Shown here in pieces: positions 17,523 to 26,760 of a DNA stretch of 64,000 nt. The translations under genes and the position numbers were made by a program. The stretch is from assembly GCA_002151545.1 (NCBI GenBank), contig CP021237.1:4898001-4962000 (forward strand), written 5' to 3'. Each line of letters begins with the position of its first letter. Position 1 is the first letter of the stretch. The notes beneath the pieces are model-generated. The model worked only from the letters and a program-made list of their open reading frames with translations. It had not been told where the DNA came from and searched no databases. This DNA is from Sphingobacteriaceae bacterium GW460-11-11-14-LB5. Its GTDB lineage: Bacteria > Bacteroidota > Bacteroidia > Sphingobacteriales > Sphingobacteriaceae.

Positions 17523-18962
17523 TTATTTTAGTTCGATAACTTTATATTTTGGTACTAAGGTTTTCATTACTGTCCAGCCGATAAGGTAACATACCGCACA
17601 GATGGAGAAAATAATAAAATAACCTGCTTCTTCACCTTTAAAGCCCATAAAAACAATCTCGTTTTTGCCAGTATAATCAAACAATAAACCTGATCCTTTA
17701 TTGATAATGAAAGAGCCTAATCCACCTGCCATACCGCCAATACCGGTAATAGTAGCAATCGCCTTTTTAGGGAACATATCGCCTACGGTTGAAAATATAT
17801 TGGCCGACCACGCCTGGTGAGCCGCACCTGCAATACCGATAATAATTACCGGAATCCAATAGGTAATGTGTCCCAAAGGTTGCGCTGCCAAGGCTAAAAG
17901 CGGAAAAAATGCGAAAATCAACATGGCTTTCATTCTGCCTTCGTATGGGTTCATACCTTTTTTATCAACGAAATAGGTTGGTAACCATCCCCCAATAATA
18001 GATAGCAAGGTAATCATATAAAGCACAAATAAAGGGAGCGCACTTTGCGTAGAATCCATGCCATAAACCGATTTTAAGTAAGCCGGGGTCCAGAATAAAA
18101 AGAACCACCAAACGCCATCGGTCATAAATTTACCAAAAGCAAAAGCCCAGGTTTGTTTGTATTTAAAACAGTCGATAAATGAAACTTTTTCTTTGGTTTC
18201 TTCTACGTAATCAGCCAGTTTACGATCGTTGATCACATCCTGCTGAATATAAGCCAATTCCTCAGGGCTAACCCTTTTATGTAATTCTGGCTTGTTGTAC
18301 ACAAAAATCCATAAGCCCATCCATACAAAACCGAGTGCGCCGATAATAATGAAAGCCATTTCCCATCCATAAGCTTTTGCAATAAAAGGAATGGTAATTG
18401 GTGCAGCTAGTGCGCCAACAGTAGCACCTGCATTGAAAATACTGGTTGCAAATGCCCTGTCCTTTTTAGGGAAGTATTCGGCAGTAGCTTTAATTGCAGC
18501 CGGAAAATTTCCTGCTTCTCCAACAGCCAATACAAAACGGGCAAAAATAAATAAGGTAACACTTACCGAAACAATTAATCCGGTATCGTTCACGCGGGCA
18601 ATTACATCTTTAGCACCCTCAAATCCTACAAACCAGTTTCCATTGATGATCCCGGCAGTGGCAATCCCACAAAAAGCATGTAAACAGGCCCCAACAGACC
18701 AAACGCCTATCGCCCATAAAAATCCTTTTTTGGTATCCATTTTATCAACAAAACGACCTGCAAAAAGCATCGAGATGGCGTAGAAAATAGAGAACAAGGC
18801 TGTAATATTTCCATAATCATTATTATCCCAATGAAATTCTGGTTTAATAAAATCTGTCCAGGTTAAAGAAAGTACCTGTCTATCTAAATAATTTATGGTC
18901 GTAGCTAGAAATAACAGCAAACATATGGTCCATCTGTATTTGCTTGTTTTGGGTTGGTTCAT
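17523..18962 (-). CDS. MFS transporter, hexuronate/ExuT-like (ACS family)
   Basis: A 479-residue inner-membrane permease with about 12 hydrophobic segments. The anion:cation symporter signature is present in TTINYLDRQVLSL near residues 22-34, as in ExuT and KDG/aldonate carriers. Other family runs are AVGEAGNFPAAIKATAEYFPKK region (about 165-185) and GIAGAAHQAWSANIFS (about 385-400). Residues about 95-140 form an enlarged loop (GIINGNWFVGFEGAKDVIARV) not typical of E. coli ExuT. The gene closes the uronate-catabolism operon, 22 bases after the Eda stop, so uptake of galacturonate or short uronates is the likely role. Confidence 0.88.
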   Translation of the reverse strand: MNQPKTSKYRWTICLLLFLATTINYLDRQVLSLTWTDFIKPEFHWDNNDYGNITALFSIFYAISMLFAGRFVDKMDTKKGFLWAIGVWSVGACLHAFCGIATAGIINGNWFVGFEGAKDVIARVNDTGLIVSVSVTLFIFARFVLAVGEAGNFPAAIKATAEYFPKKDRAFATSIFNAGATVGALAAPITIPFIAKAYGWEMAFIIIGALGFVWMGLWIFVYNKPELHKRVSPEELAYIQQDVINDRKLADYVEETKEKVSFIDCFKYKQTWAFAFGKFMTDGVWWFFLFWTPAYLKSVYGMDSTQSALPLFVLYMITLLSIIGGWLPTYFVDKKGMNPYEGRMKAMLIFAFFPLLALAAQPLGHITYWIPVIIIGIAGAAHQAWSANIFSTVGDMFPKKAIATITGIGGMAGGLGSFIINKGSGLLFDYTGKNEIVFMGFKGEEAGYFIIFSICAVCYLIGWTVMKTLVPKYKVIELK

Positions 18963-18984
18963 TTGGTTAGGGTGTGTTAAATTT

Positions 18985-19647
18985 TTATTTGCTTTGCTGA
19001 ATCAGGTCAAGCGCTAATTTTGTATTGTCGAATAACTCTTCGTAAAGACCTTTGCTCATCACGTCTTTACTGATTAATTTGCTGCCCATACCAACGGCAC
19101 AAACACCAGATTTAAACCAGGTTTTTAAATTATCGGCATTAATTTCTACACCACCGGTTGGCATAAACAGCTGTCCGGCGAAAAGATCTTTAATGGATGA
19201 AATAAATTCAGGGCCTAAAATATTAGCAGGGAAAATTTTGATCAGCATGGCTTTGTGCTCTTGCGCAACACTGATTTCAGTCGGCGTCATACAGCCCGGG
19301 ATCCAAAGCATCCCGATTTTGTTGGCAATTTCGGCTACTGCCGGATTTACGATCGGCGCCACGATGAAATCTGTTCCAGCCTCAATAAAAGCATTTGCAT
19401 CTGCAGGCGTTTTAATGGTTCCAATACCTAAATAAAGATCAGGCATTTCTGCATCGCGGATTTCTTTTAACTTTTTAAAGTTCGGCAGTGCTGATTTACC
19501 ACGGTTGGTGTATTCGAAAACACGAACACCGGCTTTATACAAAGTGCGTAATATTTCTACACTACCCGATTCGCTATCCTGGTAAAAAAGGGGTAACATG
19601 CCCTGCTCTAAAATGGCATCTAAAATTTTGTGCTTGTTGCTAATCAT
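18985..19647 (-). CDS. eda: KDPG aldolase (Eda)
   Basis: A 220-residue class I aldolase that splits 2-keto-3-deoxy-6-phosphogluconate into pyruvate and glyceraldehyde-3-phosphate; many family members also cleave 4-hydroxy-2-oxoglutarate. The Schiff-base lysine is K137 in LIKIFPANILG, and the conserved acid is E45 in VFEYTNRG. GIGTI (75-79) and PTGGV match the phosphate-binding turns. The gene overlaps the end of kdgK by eight bases (19640-19647), which points to translational coupling of the two last steps of the pathway. Confidence 0.92.
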   Translation of the reverse strand: MISNKHKILDAILEQGMLPLFYQDSESGSVEILRTLYKAGVRVFEYTNRGKSALPNFKKLKEIRDAEMPDLYLGIGTIKTPADANAFIEAGTDFIVAPIVNPAVAEIANKIGMLWIPGCMTPTEISVAQEHKAMLIKIFPANILGPEFISSIKDLFAGQLFMPTGGVEINADNLKTWFKSGVCAVGMGSKLISKDVMSKGLYEELFDNTKLALDLIQQSK

Positions 19648-20695
19648 TGCGTATAATTCTTTTTTCTATATCGGCTACTGTACTGGTTGTCGCATCGCTT
19701 GGAATATATAATTTATCGTATGCTGCTGCGGTGGCAAAATTTAAGGTTTCTTTGGCCGATAACTGGTTATAAAAACCGTAAATCAGACCGGCCATAAAAC
19801 AATCGCCACTGCCCACTTTATCTAAAATTTCTTCTGAAACATATTCTTCTGAAACCGTTAATTCATCAGCGGTATAAATAGCAGTGTAATACCTGATACC
19901 TTTGCCATGATCGAATCTGAAGGTATTTGCAACCGCTTTACATGCCGGAAACAAACTTAATATTTCTTTAGAAGTATCGGTTGCCTGTTGCAGTAACGTT
20001 TCCTTTGCATAACCCTCGGTTGGTATTAAATCTTCGTGAAGTGCAGTACCCAACATTTTGTTCGCCGCCCACACATTACCCATAATCAGCGTACAATATT
20101 GAGCCAGTTGTGGTAAAACATCAATCGGGTCTTTACCATATTTCCAAAGCTTGGCACGATAGTTTAAATCGAGCGAAATGGTAATATTTTTCGCACTGGC
20201 TACTTTTAATGCCTCTAAACAAACATCGGCAATAGATTGATTGATTGCCGGGCATATGGCACTAAAATGAAACCAGCTCACACCTTCAAAAACTTCATCC
20301 CAGTTAATTTGTCCAACCTTCAAATCAGCGTAAGCCGAATTTGCCCTATCGTAAATTACACCAGCATTTTTAAGGTCTTTCCCTTTCGGAAGATAGTATA
20401 AACCTAAACGCTCGCCGTGATAAACCATGGGCGTGGTATCAATGTTCCTTGCATCCAGATAATCTACAATTTCACGTGTTACCGAATTATCAGGCACAGC
20501 CGATAAGTAAGTTGAAGGAACATTCCAAAGTGCCAGTGCCGTTGCTACATTCAGCTCTGCACCACCAACATAAAATGGTAGTTTATTTTCTTTTAACCAT
20601 TGCCCATCCATATCCGGACAGATGCGTAAAAGTATTTCACCAAAGCTTAAAACTTTTTCTCCTTTTTTTGATGAAGCGAATATTTGGGTGCTCAT
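19640..20695 (-). CDS. kdgK: 2-keto-3-deoxygluconate kinase, PfkB family
   Basis: A 351-residue ribokinase-fold sugar kinase that phosphorylates KDG to KDPG. It shows the N-terminal GGAELNVATALA (substrate-side PfkB signature 1, about 44-55) and the C-terminal DKVGSGDCFMAGL with the catalytic base D298 (signature 2). It lies between uxaC and eda, matching the pathway order, and overlaps eda. The 115 bases between uxaC and kdgK contain AACGATTG (20756-20763), a weak resemblance to the operator core found elsewhere in the locus. Confidence 0.9.
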   Translation of the reverse strand: MSTQIFASSKKGEKVLSFGEILLRICPDMDGQWLKENKLPFYVGGAELNVATALALWNVPSTYLSAVPDNSVTREIVDYLDARNIDTTPMVYHGERLGLYYLPKGKDLKNAGVIYDRANSAYADLKVGQINWDEVFEGVSWFHFSAICPAINQSIADVCLEALKVASAKNITISLDLNYRAKLWKYGKDPIDVLPQLAQYCTLIMGNVWAANKMLGTALHEDLIPTEGYAKETLLQQATDTSKEILSLFPACKAVANTFRFDHGKGIRYYTAIYTADELTVSEEYVSEEILDKVGSGDCFMAGLIYGFYNQLSAKETLNFATAAAYDKLYIPSDATTSTVADIEKRIIRND

Positions 20696-20809
20696 TTTTG
20701 TGTATCATCGGCGTGTTTCATGCTGTTCTCTGCAACGGTATGAAAATGGAAGGAAAACGATTGAAATGATTTATTTCCAACGAAATACCTCCCTAAAGCC
20801 TGATTTTGG

Positions 20810-22210
20810 TTAAAATTTAAAGTAATTTTTTGCGTTAAAGTACGAAATATCCTGCACAATTTTGCCAACCCACTCCAAGTCGTTAGGTAATTCGCCATTC
20901 TCAATGTCTTCTCCAAAGAGGTTACAAACAATCCTTCTGAAATATTCGTGACGGGGAAAAGAAAGGAAACTGCGCGAATCGGTAAGCATACCTACCAGTC
21001 GGCTTACAAGCCCCATGTTCGATAGTGCATTTAACTGTTTAATCATACCATCTTTTTGATCTAAAAACCACCAGGCCGAACCAAACTGGACTTTACCTGC
21101 AACCGAACCATCGTTAAAGTTTCCGATCATGGTTGCAATTAATTCGTTATCGGCAGGATTAAGGTTATAGATAATGGTTTTAGCCAGTTTATCCTGATTA
21201 TCTAAGCGGTTTAAGAATTTAGAAAGCATTCTCGCCTGACTAAAATCGCCGATCGAATCCCAGCCCGTATCCGGCCCCAATTGCCTTAACATCCGGGCAT
21301 TGTTATTCCGTAAGGCACCCAGGTGATATTGCTGTACCCAGCCTTTTTCATGGTCCCACTCTGCAAAATAAACCAGCATGGCCGATTTAAATTTCAGGTT
21401 TTCCTCGTAAGAAATATGCTGTTTGCTGCGGATTTTATCGAAGATCGATGCAATTTCAGCTTCAGTATAATCTTCAGCGTAAATCTGTTCCAAACCATGG
21501 TCAGAAACCGAACAGCCATTTGCCGCAAAATAATCGTGGCGGCTTTTTAAGGCGTCGATATAATCCTGAAAGTTACTGATGGTTTTATCAGCAACACTTT
21601 CTAATTTGTCGATATATTCGTTTAAACCTTCAATATCATCACTGTTCATCGCTTTATCCGGACGGAAGGCCGGCAACATTTTAAGGTTGGCACCTTCTCT
21701 TGCCAGTTGCTGGTGGAAGTTTAAACTATCCAGCGGATCATCGGTAGTACAAACGGCTTCAACATTCATTTTGGCTAATAAACCGCGCACCGAATATTCG
21801 GGGGTTTGTAGTTTTGCAGAACATTCATCGAAAATTTTCTGTGCCGTTTTGCCAGAAAGTAAATCGGTTATACCAAAATAACGCTGAAGCTCTAAATGTG
21901 TCCAGTGGTATAATGGGTTACGCAGGGTATATGGAACAGTTTCTGCCCATTTCTCAAATTTCTCATAATCAGATCCAACGCCAGTAATGTATTTTTCATC
22001 AACACCATTGGCACGCATGGCTCTCCATTTATAATGATCGCCGGCAAGCCAAACCTGACTGATATTGGCAAACTGTGTATTATTGGCAATCTGCTCTGGA
22101 ATAAGGTGATTATGGTAATCGATAATCGGCAATGACTTTGCAAAATTGTGGTAAAGCTTTTCAGCAGTTTTGCTTTGCAAAAGAAAATTTTCGTCTAAAA
22201 AAGGTTTCAT
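20810..22210 (-). CDS. uxaC: uronate isomerase (UxaC)
   Basis: A 466-residue amidohydrolase-superfamily isomerase, standard length, that converts D-galacturonate to D-tagaturonate and D-glucuronate to D-fructuronate. The metal-binding HxH is H33-N-H35 in IIDYHNHLIP. Other conserved family runs include VCTTDDPLDSL (about 150-160), PAFRPDK (about 176-182) and WWFLDQKDGM (about 380-390). It is encoded downstream of uxaA with a 195-bp gap holding palindromes, so it may have a separate promoter. It performs the first cytoplasmic step on galacturonate released by the pectinases of this locus. Confidence 0.95.
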   Translation of the reverse strand: MKPFLDENFLLQSKTAEKLYHNFAKSLPIIDYHNHLIPEQIANNTQFANISQVWLAGDHYKWRAMRANGVDEKYITGVGSDYEKFEKWAETVPYTLRNPLYHWTHLELQRYFGITDLLSGKTAQKIFDECSAKLQTPEYSVRGLLAKMNVEAVCTTDDPLDSLNFHQQLAREGANLKMLPAFRPDKAMNSDDIEGLNEYIDKLESVADKTISNFQDYIDALKSRHDYFAANGCSVSDHGLEQIYAEDYTEAEIASIFDKIRSKQHISYEENLKFKSAMLVYFAEWDHEKGWVQQYHLGALRNNNARMLRQLGPDTGWDSIGDFSQARMLSKFLNRLDNQDKLAKTIIYNLNPADNELIATMIGNFNDGSVAGKVQFGSAWWFLDQKDGMIKQLNALSNMGLVSRLVGMLTDSRSFLSFPRHEYFRRIVCNLFGEDIENGELPNDLEWVGKIVQDISYFNAKNYFKF

Positions 22211-22290
22211 TCTATATGATTTGAGACATTAGATATCGGTTTGAGCTGATCAAAACGCTTATCTATTAAATTTTTATTTATGTATTATCT

Positions 22291-22356
22291 CCGGTCTGTG
22301 TCCTCACAGACCGGAACTCAATTTATGTATTAGTGGCCTGTGAGGTCACAGACCAC
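22291..22356. repeat. two GGTCTGTG palindromes between uxaA and uxaC
   Basis: CCGGTCTGTG-TCCT-CACAGACCGG (22291-22314) is a perfect 10-bp hairpin. GTGGCCTGTG-AGGT-CACAGACCAC (22333-22356) has one mismatch and a nearly complementary loop. A third member is at 26686-26702. These differ from the AATCC-type arrays and form a separate family. Confidence 0.7.
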
Positions 22357-22405
22357 GGAATTGGGCTCCAAGGCTCACGACTTGGGACTTACGACTCCAG
22401 ACTAA

Positions 22406-24052
22406 TTAAAGACTAACCCCCCGTTTCCATGGAATAAAATCATCCTGATTAAGCAGCACCGCTTTAGGAATTACTTCGCCACTGGCCGCTTTAATACAAT
22501 ATTCCAGGATGTCTTCTCCCATTTGTTCGATGGTTTTTTCGCCTTCAATTACCGGTCCGCAGTTGATATCGATGATATCGCCCATGCGTTTGGTTAAAGC
22601 ATTATTGGTTGAAACTTTGATGGTTGGACAAACCGGGTTTCCGGTAGGTGTGCCCAAACCTGTGGTAAACAAAATTAAGGTTGCTCCAGACGCTGCTTTT
22701 CCGGTAGTAGCCTCCACATCATTTCCTGGGGTACACACTAAGTTTAATCCAGGTTTTGTTGCTGGCTCGGTATAATCTAAAACATCCTCAACCGGCGAAG
22801 TTCCGCCTTTTTTTGCTGCTCCGGTACTTTTAATGGCATCGGTAATCAAACCATCTTTTATATTTCCAGGTGATGGATTCATGAAAAATCCAGAGCCCAC
22901 ATTTTCTGCCGATTGATTGTAAGCGGTCATCAACTGGATGAACTTACGTGCCGCAGTTTCATCTTTGGTACGGTCGATTAACTGTTGTTCTGCGCCGCAA
23001 AGCTCAGGGAACTCAGCAAGAAGTACAGTACCGCCTAAAGCCACCAATAAATCAGAAGTATAACCTACTGCCGGATTAGCACTAATTCCACTGAACCCAT
23101 CACTACCACCACATTTAACACCCAAAACCAGTTTGCTCAAAGGGGCTGGCTGACGTTCGATTTTATTGATTTCGGTTAAACCAATAAAGGTTTTCCTGAT
23201 GGCTTCTTTCACCAATTGTTCTTCGCTCTGCGATTGTTGCTGCTCAAAAACGAATAAAGGTTTATCAAAATTCGGACTGCGGTGTTTTAAATCGTCCATA
23301 AAATCTTTAACCTGCAGGTTCTGGCAGCCTAAGCTTAAAACAGTTACACCTGCTACGTTAGGGTGATCGGCATAGGCAGCCAATAATTTACTCAGCACAG
23401 CGGCATCCTGACGGGTACCACCGCAGCCACCCTGATGGTTTAAGAATTTAATGCCATCAACATTTTTAAAAACACGGTTGGCCGATGGATTCGCCAGTCC
23501 GATAGAACTTGGATCGGCCTCTGCTAAGATTTCGCCATTTTTATACGCTTCAACCAGTTGGTGGGCGTAAGACTTGTATTTATCGGTTACCGCATAACCC
23601 AATTCATTGTGCAAAGCCTCACGGATCACATCCAGGTTGCGGTTTTCGCAAAATACAGTCGGAATAAACAACCAATAATTTGCGGTTCCTACACGCCCGT
23701 CACTACGGATATAACCGTTAAAGGTCCGGCCTTCAAATTTAGAAACATCCGGTGCATGCCATTCGTAATGGTATGGCCTGAACTCATATGGATCAGAAGC
23801 ATGTTTCGTGTTTTCGGTATCCATTAAGCCACCTTTTAGGATGAAATGCTGCGCTTTACCCACCAATACACCATACATAATGATGTGATCGCCTGCATTC
23901 ATATCCTGCATAAAAAACTTATGCTTAGCCTGGATATCATCCTGTAAAATATATTCGTGCCCATCGTAAATAACGGTTTCGCCTTTTGCCAGGTTTTGCA
24001 AGGCAACAAGTACATTATCGTTAGGATGGATTTTTAAAATTCTAGTAACCAT
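22406..24052 (-). CDS. uxaA: altronate dehydratase (UxaA)
   Basis: A 548-residue fused altronate dehydratase. Residues about 1-90 form the SAF domain (ILKIHPNDNVLVAL start); residues about 110-548 form the catalytic UxaA domain, with GYIRSDGRVGTANYWLF, NHQGGCGGTRQD and GCQNLQVKDF runs carrying family cysteines and acids. It dehydrates D-altronate to 2-keto-3-deoxygluconate and is iron dependent in characterised relatives. It starts one base after the uxaB stop, so the two are surely co-transcribed and probably translationally coupled. Confidence 0.95.
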   Translation of the reverse strand: MVTRILKIHPNDNVLVALQNLAKGETVIYDGHEYILQDDIQAKHKFFMQDMNAGDHIIMYGVLVGKAQHFILKGGLMDTENTKHASDPYEFRPYHYEWHAPDVSKFEGRTFNGYIRSDGRVGTANYWLFIPTVFCENRNLDVIREALHNELGYAVTDKYKSYAHQLVEAYKNGEILAEADPSSIGLANPSANRVFKNVDGIKFLNHQGGCGGTRQDAAVLSKLLAAYADHPNVAGVTVLSLGCQNLQVKDFMDDLKHRSPNFDKPLFVFEQQQSQSEEQLVKEAIRKTFIGLTEINKIERQPAPLSKLVLGVKCGGSDGFSGISANPAVGYTSDLLVALGGTVLLAEFPELCGAEQQLIDRTKDETAARKFIQLMTAYNQSAENVGSGFFMNPSPGNIKDGLITDAIKSTGAAKKGGTSPVEDVLDYTEPATKPGLNLVCTPGNDVEATTGKAASGATLILFTTGLGTPTGNPVCPTIKVSTNNALTKRMGDIIDINCGPVIEGEKTIEQMGEDILEYCIKAASGEVIPKAVLLNQDDFIPWKRGVSL

Positions 24053-24053
24053 T

Positions 24054-25586
24054 TTAAATTGTCCTTTCTGAATGCAAGTTACTTAAAGTTTCTTTTGCAC
24101 CCTTGTTCTGTAATAAGTCAACGTAAGATTTTACGGCCGCGTTAAAGCCGGGGTAATTATTCAGGTTTTTATCCCAAAGACGCCTGTCGCCAAGGGTATT
24201 ATCTACAACCGTTTCCGGATTCTTCCAGTATTCGTATAAAATTTCTGCAAATTCATCCTGCACCGGATAAGTTTTACCGTTTGCACTGGCGGTGTAAGTA
24301 TCGCCATCCTGGTTTACATTCATAAAAAGAATATATGCGGCAACCCCTAAAGCGGTAAGTTGAGGAACTTCATTTTTTAAAGCATAATATCTTCTGATCA
24401 AAGGCATATTACGCATTTGCATTTTTGAGGTGAAGTTTAGCGTAATGGCCTGCCACTGATGCTCAAGGGAAGGGTTACTGAAACGGTCGACTACACTTTT
24501 CGCAAAAGCAATTGCTTCATCATAAGTGATATCTTCATTTACCACAACAGGCGCAATTTCATCTTTCATCAGTTTTAATACATTAGCCGAGAAATCTTCA
24601 TTCGCCATCGCCTCTTTTACCGTATTGAAACCTGCCAGGATTGCTAATCCACAACTAATGGTATGTGTGCCGTTAAGTAAGCGGAGTTTTAGTTCTTTAA
24701 ATTTGTCGATTGACGGAACAATGAAAACACCCTTATCGGCCTTTGCAAAAGATAAAATTTCTTTCACTTTTTCGCTTGATGATTCAATAGCCCAAAGCCT
24801 GAAAGGTTCGGCCATAATCATCAATTCATCTTCATAACCCAATTCGCTTTCGATGGCTTTTTGCGCTGATTCCGGAAGTTTTCCTGGAACAATCCTATCC
24901 ACCAAAGTCTTGCAAAAATGATTGGCTGTTTTTAACCAGTTTTCGAAATCCCAGCCCAGTTTGTTCTGAATGGCAAGATCAAGCAAAATTTCTTTCAGTT
25001 TATCCGCATTGTCACTAATTAATTCTGTTGGCACAATAACCATCCCGCTTTCTGCCGAACCATTAAATGCAGTATATCTTTCGTGCAGAAAAGCCAATAA
25101 TTTTCCTGGATACGACTGTGGCGGGTTATCAGTGATTTTATCTTCACTTTTAACAATCCCAACTTCAGTTGTATTCGAAATAACAACCTGCATTTCGGGC
25201 TGGTGAGCGGCTTTTAAAATCTCTGCCCAGTCTTGTGAAGCTGATAAAACACGGCTGATTGAAGCGTTGATAGAATTTTCTTCTACATGAGCACCATCTT
25301 CGATCCCTTTTACACAAAGTGTGTATAAATTATCCTGTTTCGAAAATGCATCAGCACCACCTTTTGAAGTGGATTTAACCACTAACACACGACCATTAAA
25401 AATTCCTTTCTGGTTGGCTTTATCAATAAAATAATCAGGTAAACCACGTAGTAAAACACCTGTTCCAAACTGGATTACTTTTTCTGGTAAAGCCAAAATT
25501 TCGGCACTTGGTTTGATCACCTTATCGCCGTTAATATTTTTTAAATTTTCTTTGTTTAAAATCATTGCCTTGCTATTTTCTGTCAT
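24054..25586 (-). CDS. uxaB: tagaturonate reductase (UxaB)
   Basis: A 510-residue polyol-dehydrogenase-family enzyme (mannitol dehydrogenase fold) that reduces D-tagaturonate to D-altronate with NADH. Recognisable runs: VIQFGTGVLLRGLPDYFIDKANQKG region (nucleotide-binding N-terminus, about 36-60), the TTEVGI run (about 140), and KLRLLNGTHTISCGLA (about 305-320), with the catalytic Lys/Asn/His pattern of the family. The start at 25586 or the ATG seven codons later are both possible. The gene follows the PL10 gene by 33 bases, which suggests one long transcript from polymer-degrading enzymes into catabolism. Confidence 0.93.
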   Translation of the reverse strand: MTENSKAMILNKENLKNINGDKVIKPSAEILALPEKVIQFGTGVLLRGLPDYFIDKANQKGIFNGRVLVVKSTSKGGADAFSKQDNLYTLCVKGIEDGAHVEENSINASISRVLSASQDWAEILKAAHQPEMQVVISNTTEVGIVKSEDKITDNPPQSYPGKLLAFLHERYTAFNGSAESGMVIVPTELISDNADKLKEILLDLAIQNKLGWDFENWLKTANHFCKTLVDRIVPGKLPESAQKAIESELGYEDELMIMAEPFRLWAIESSSEKVKEILSFAKADKGVFIVPSIDKFKELKLRLLNGTHTISCGLAILAGFNTVKEAMANEDFSANVLKLMKDEIAPVVVNEDITYDEAIAFAKSVVDRFSNPSLEHQWQAITLNFTSKMQMRNMPLIRRYYALKNEVPQLTALGVAAYILFMNVNQDGDTYTASANGKTYPVQDEFAEILYEYWKNPETVVDNTLGDRRLWDKNLNNYPGFNAAVKSYVDLLQNKGAKETLSNLHSERTI

Positions 25587-25619
25587 TGCGCGCTACTGGT
25601 AATGACGGGTTATAATTAT

Positions 25620-26630
25620 TTATTTTCCACTTGTGCTTAACCACTTCGGGTATTCCTTTTCGATTAATTTTTGGCCCCAGTTGCCATACCAGGCATAGCC
25701 GTTTCGCCGCTCAGGACTTAACTCTTCTAATTTTGTTTTAATGGTGTTGTCACGATCGCCGAAAATCGGGGTGTTTTTCTCTATATCGTAAAATCGTGCC
25801 CAGGTCATGCTCGTGTTATCGGCAACCAAAGCTGAAGTATTTTTATTCCGATCGAAACGATAACCCGCAATTTTATAGGTATCGAACCATTTCACTGCAG
25901 CAGCAATTGCATTTTTGACTTCAGGCGATGGATTTTTAAGCCTCATCAGAAAACGGACAATACCTGCCGATTCACTCGTGCTTAATGAAGCCGGCTCAAA
26001 TGCTCTTGCTTTTGCAGGCAACATTGAGTCTTTATCGTATTGCGCAGCCCAGATAGTTAAAGTTCCATGCTGTTTTACCTGTGTTTTGATAATGCAATCA
26101 ATACCTTTTGCAATGGCCGTTTCTGCTTTTTTGATGTAAGCTGGATTTACAACCTCAAAATCATTTTTCTGTGTGACGATATCCTGTAAGATATTAAGCA
26201 CATTAATCATTGCATCATCATTGTAGGTAATTTCTGAGCGGTACAAAGCTTTATCAGGATAATACTGCGGCCAACCACCATTCGCATATTGCGCGACTAA
26301 AATATAATCCAATCCTTTTTCAGCTGCCGTTAAATAAGCCTTATTCTGTGTTTTTTTATACGCTTGAACGAGGTATAGCACTTCTCTGCTGGTGGCTTTG
26401 TTATCGAACGTGGCGTGTAAATCTTTCGTTGCTTTTATCCTGGCCAAAAGCTCAGGTGTTAAGGTTGCTCCGTAGTTCACCACGCTTTTATCTTCGAGTT
26501 GCTTTGGCCAGCCGCCATTGCCTAATTGATATACAAGCATTTTATCTGCTGTAGAATCGGTAGGCTGCTGCGCATAACACGATAGCATGAAGCTGCTACA
26601 GACCAGGGTTAACCATATTTTTATTTTCAT
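25620..26630 (-). CDS. pectate lyase, PL10 family
   Basis: A protein of about 336 residues. The start is the ATG at 26630; the GTG one codon upstream is less likely. The leader has a lipobox-like MLSC (Cys about 18), so it may be a lipoprotein. The (alpha/alpha)-toroid of PL10 is indicated by two NGGWP motifs (about residues 38 and 117; the second reads NGGWPQYYP), TYNDDAM (about 136-142) with its acidic pair, and TSMTWARFYD near the C terminus. PL10 enzymes cleave de-esterified polygalacturonate by beta-elimination with calcium, giving unsaturated ends. The gene lies between the GH105 and uxaB genes. Confidence 0.88.
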   Translation of the reverse strand: MKIKIWLTLVCSSFMLSCYAQQPTDSTADKMLVYQLGNGGWPKQLEDKSVVNYGATLTPELLARIKATKDLHATFDNKATSREVLYLVQAYKKTQNKAYLTAAEKGLDYILVAQYANGGWPQYYPDKALYRSEITYNDDAMINVLNILQDIVTQKNDFEVVNPAYIKKAETAIAKGIDCIIKTQVKQHGTLTIWAAQYDKDSMLPAKARAFEPASLSTSESAGIVRFLMRLKNPSPEVKNAIAAAVKWFDTYKIAGYRFDRNKNTSALVADNTSMTWARFYDIEKNTPIFGDRDNTIKTKLEELSPERRNGYAWYGNWGQKLIEKEYPKWLSTSGK

Positions 26631-26685
26631 CACTTTTATTTCTTAGTTGTTTGCCAAGGAGGCACAGATTAGCATTGAAGCCATC

Positions 26686-26702
26686 GTCTGTGTCCCACAG
26701 AC
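26686..26702. repeat. third GGTCTGTG-type palindrome
   Basis: GTCTGTG-TCC-CACAGAC, a perfect 7-bp stem with a three-base loop, lies in the gap between the PL10 and GH105 genes. It shares its stem with the pair at 22291-22356. Confidence 0.6.
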
Positions 26703-26760
26703 CATTAATTAATTTTTCCGTTTGTCTGTATTTCCGTGGCTAATATTTATTCATCTATGG

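Noticed and set aside
18391-18783. 130-codon plus-strand open frame
   Set aside because: It lies opposite the hexuronate-type transporter gene and has low-complexity Ala/Thr/Lys-rich translation.
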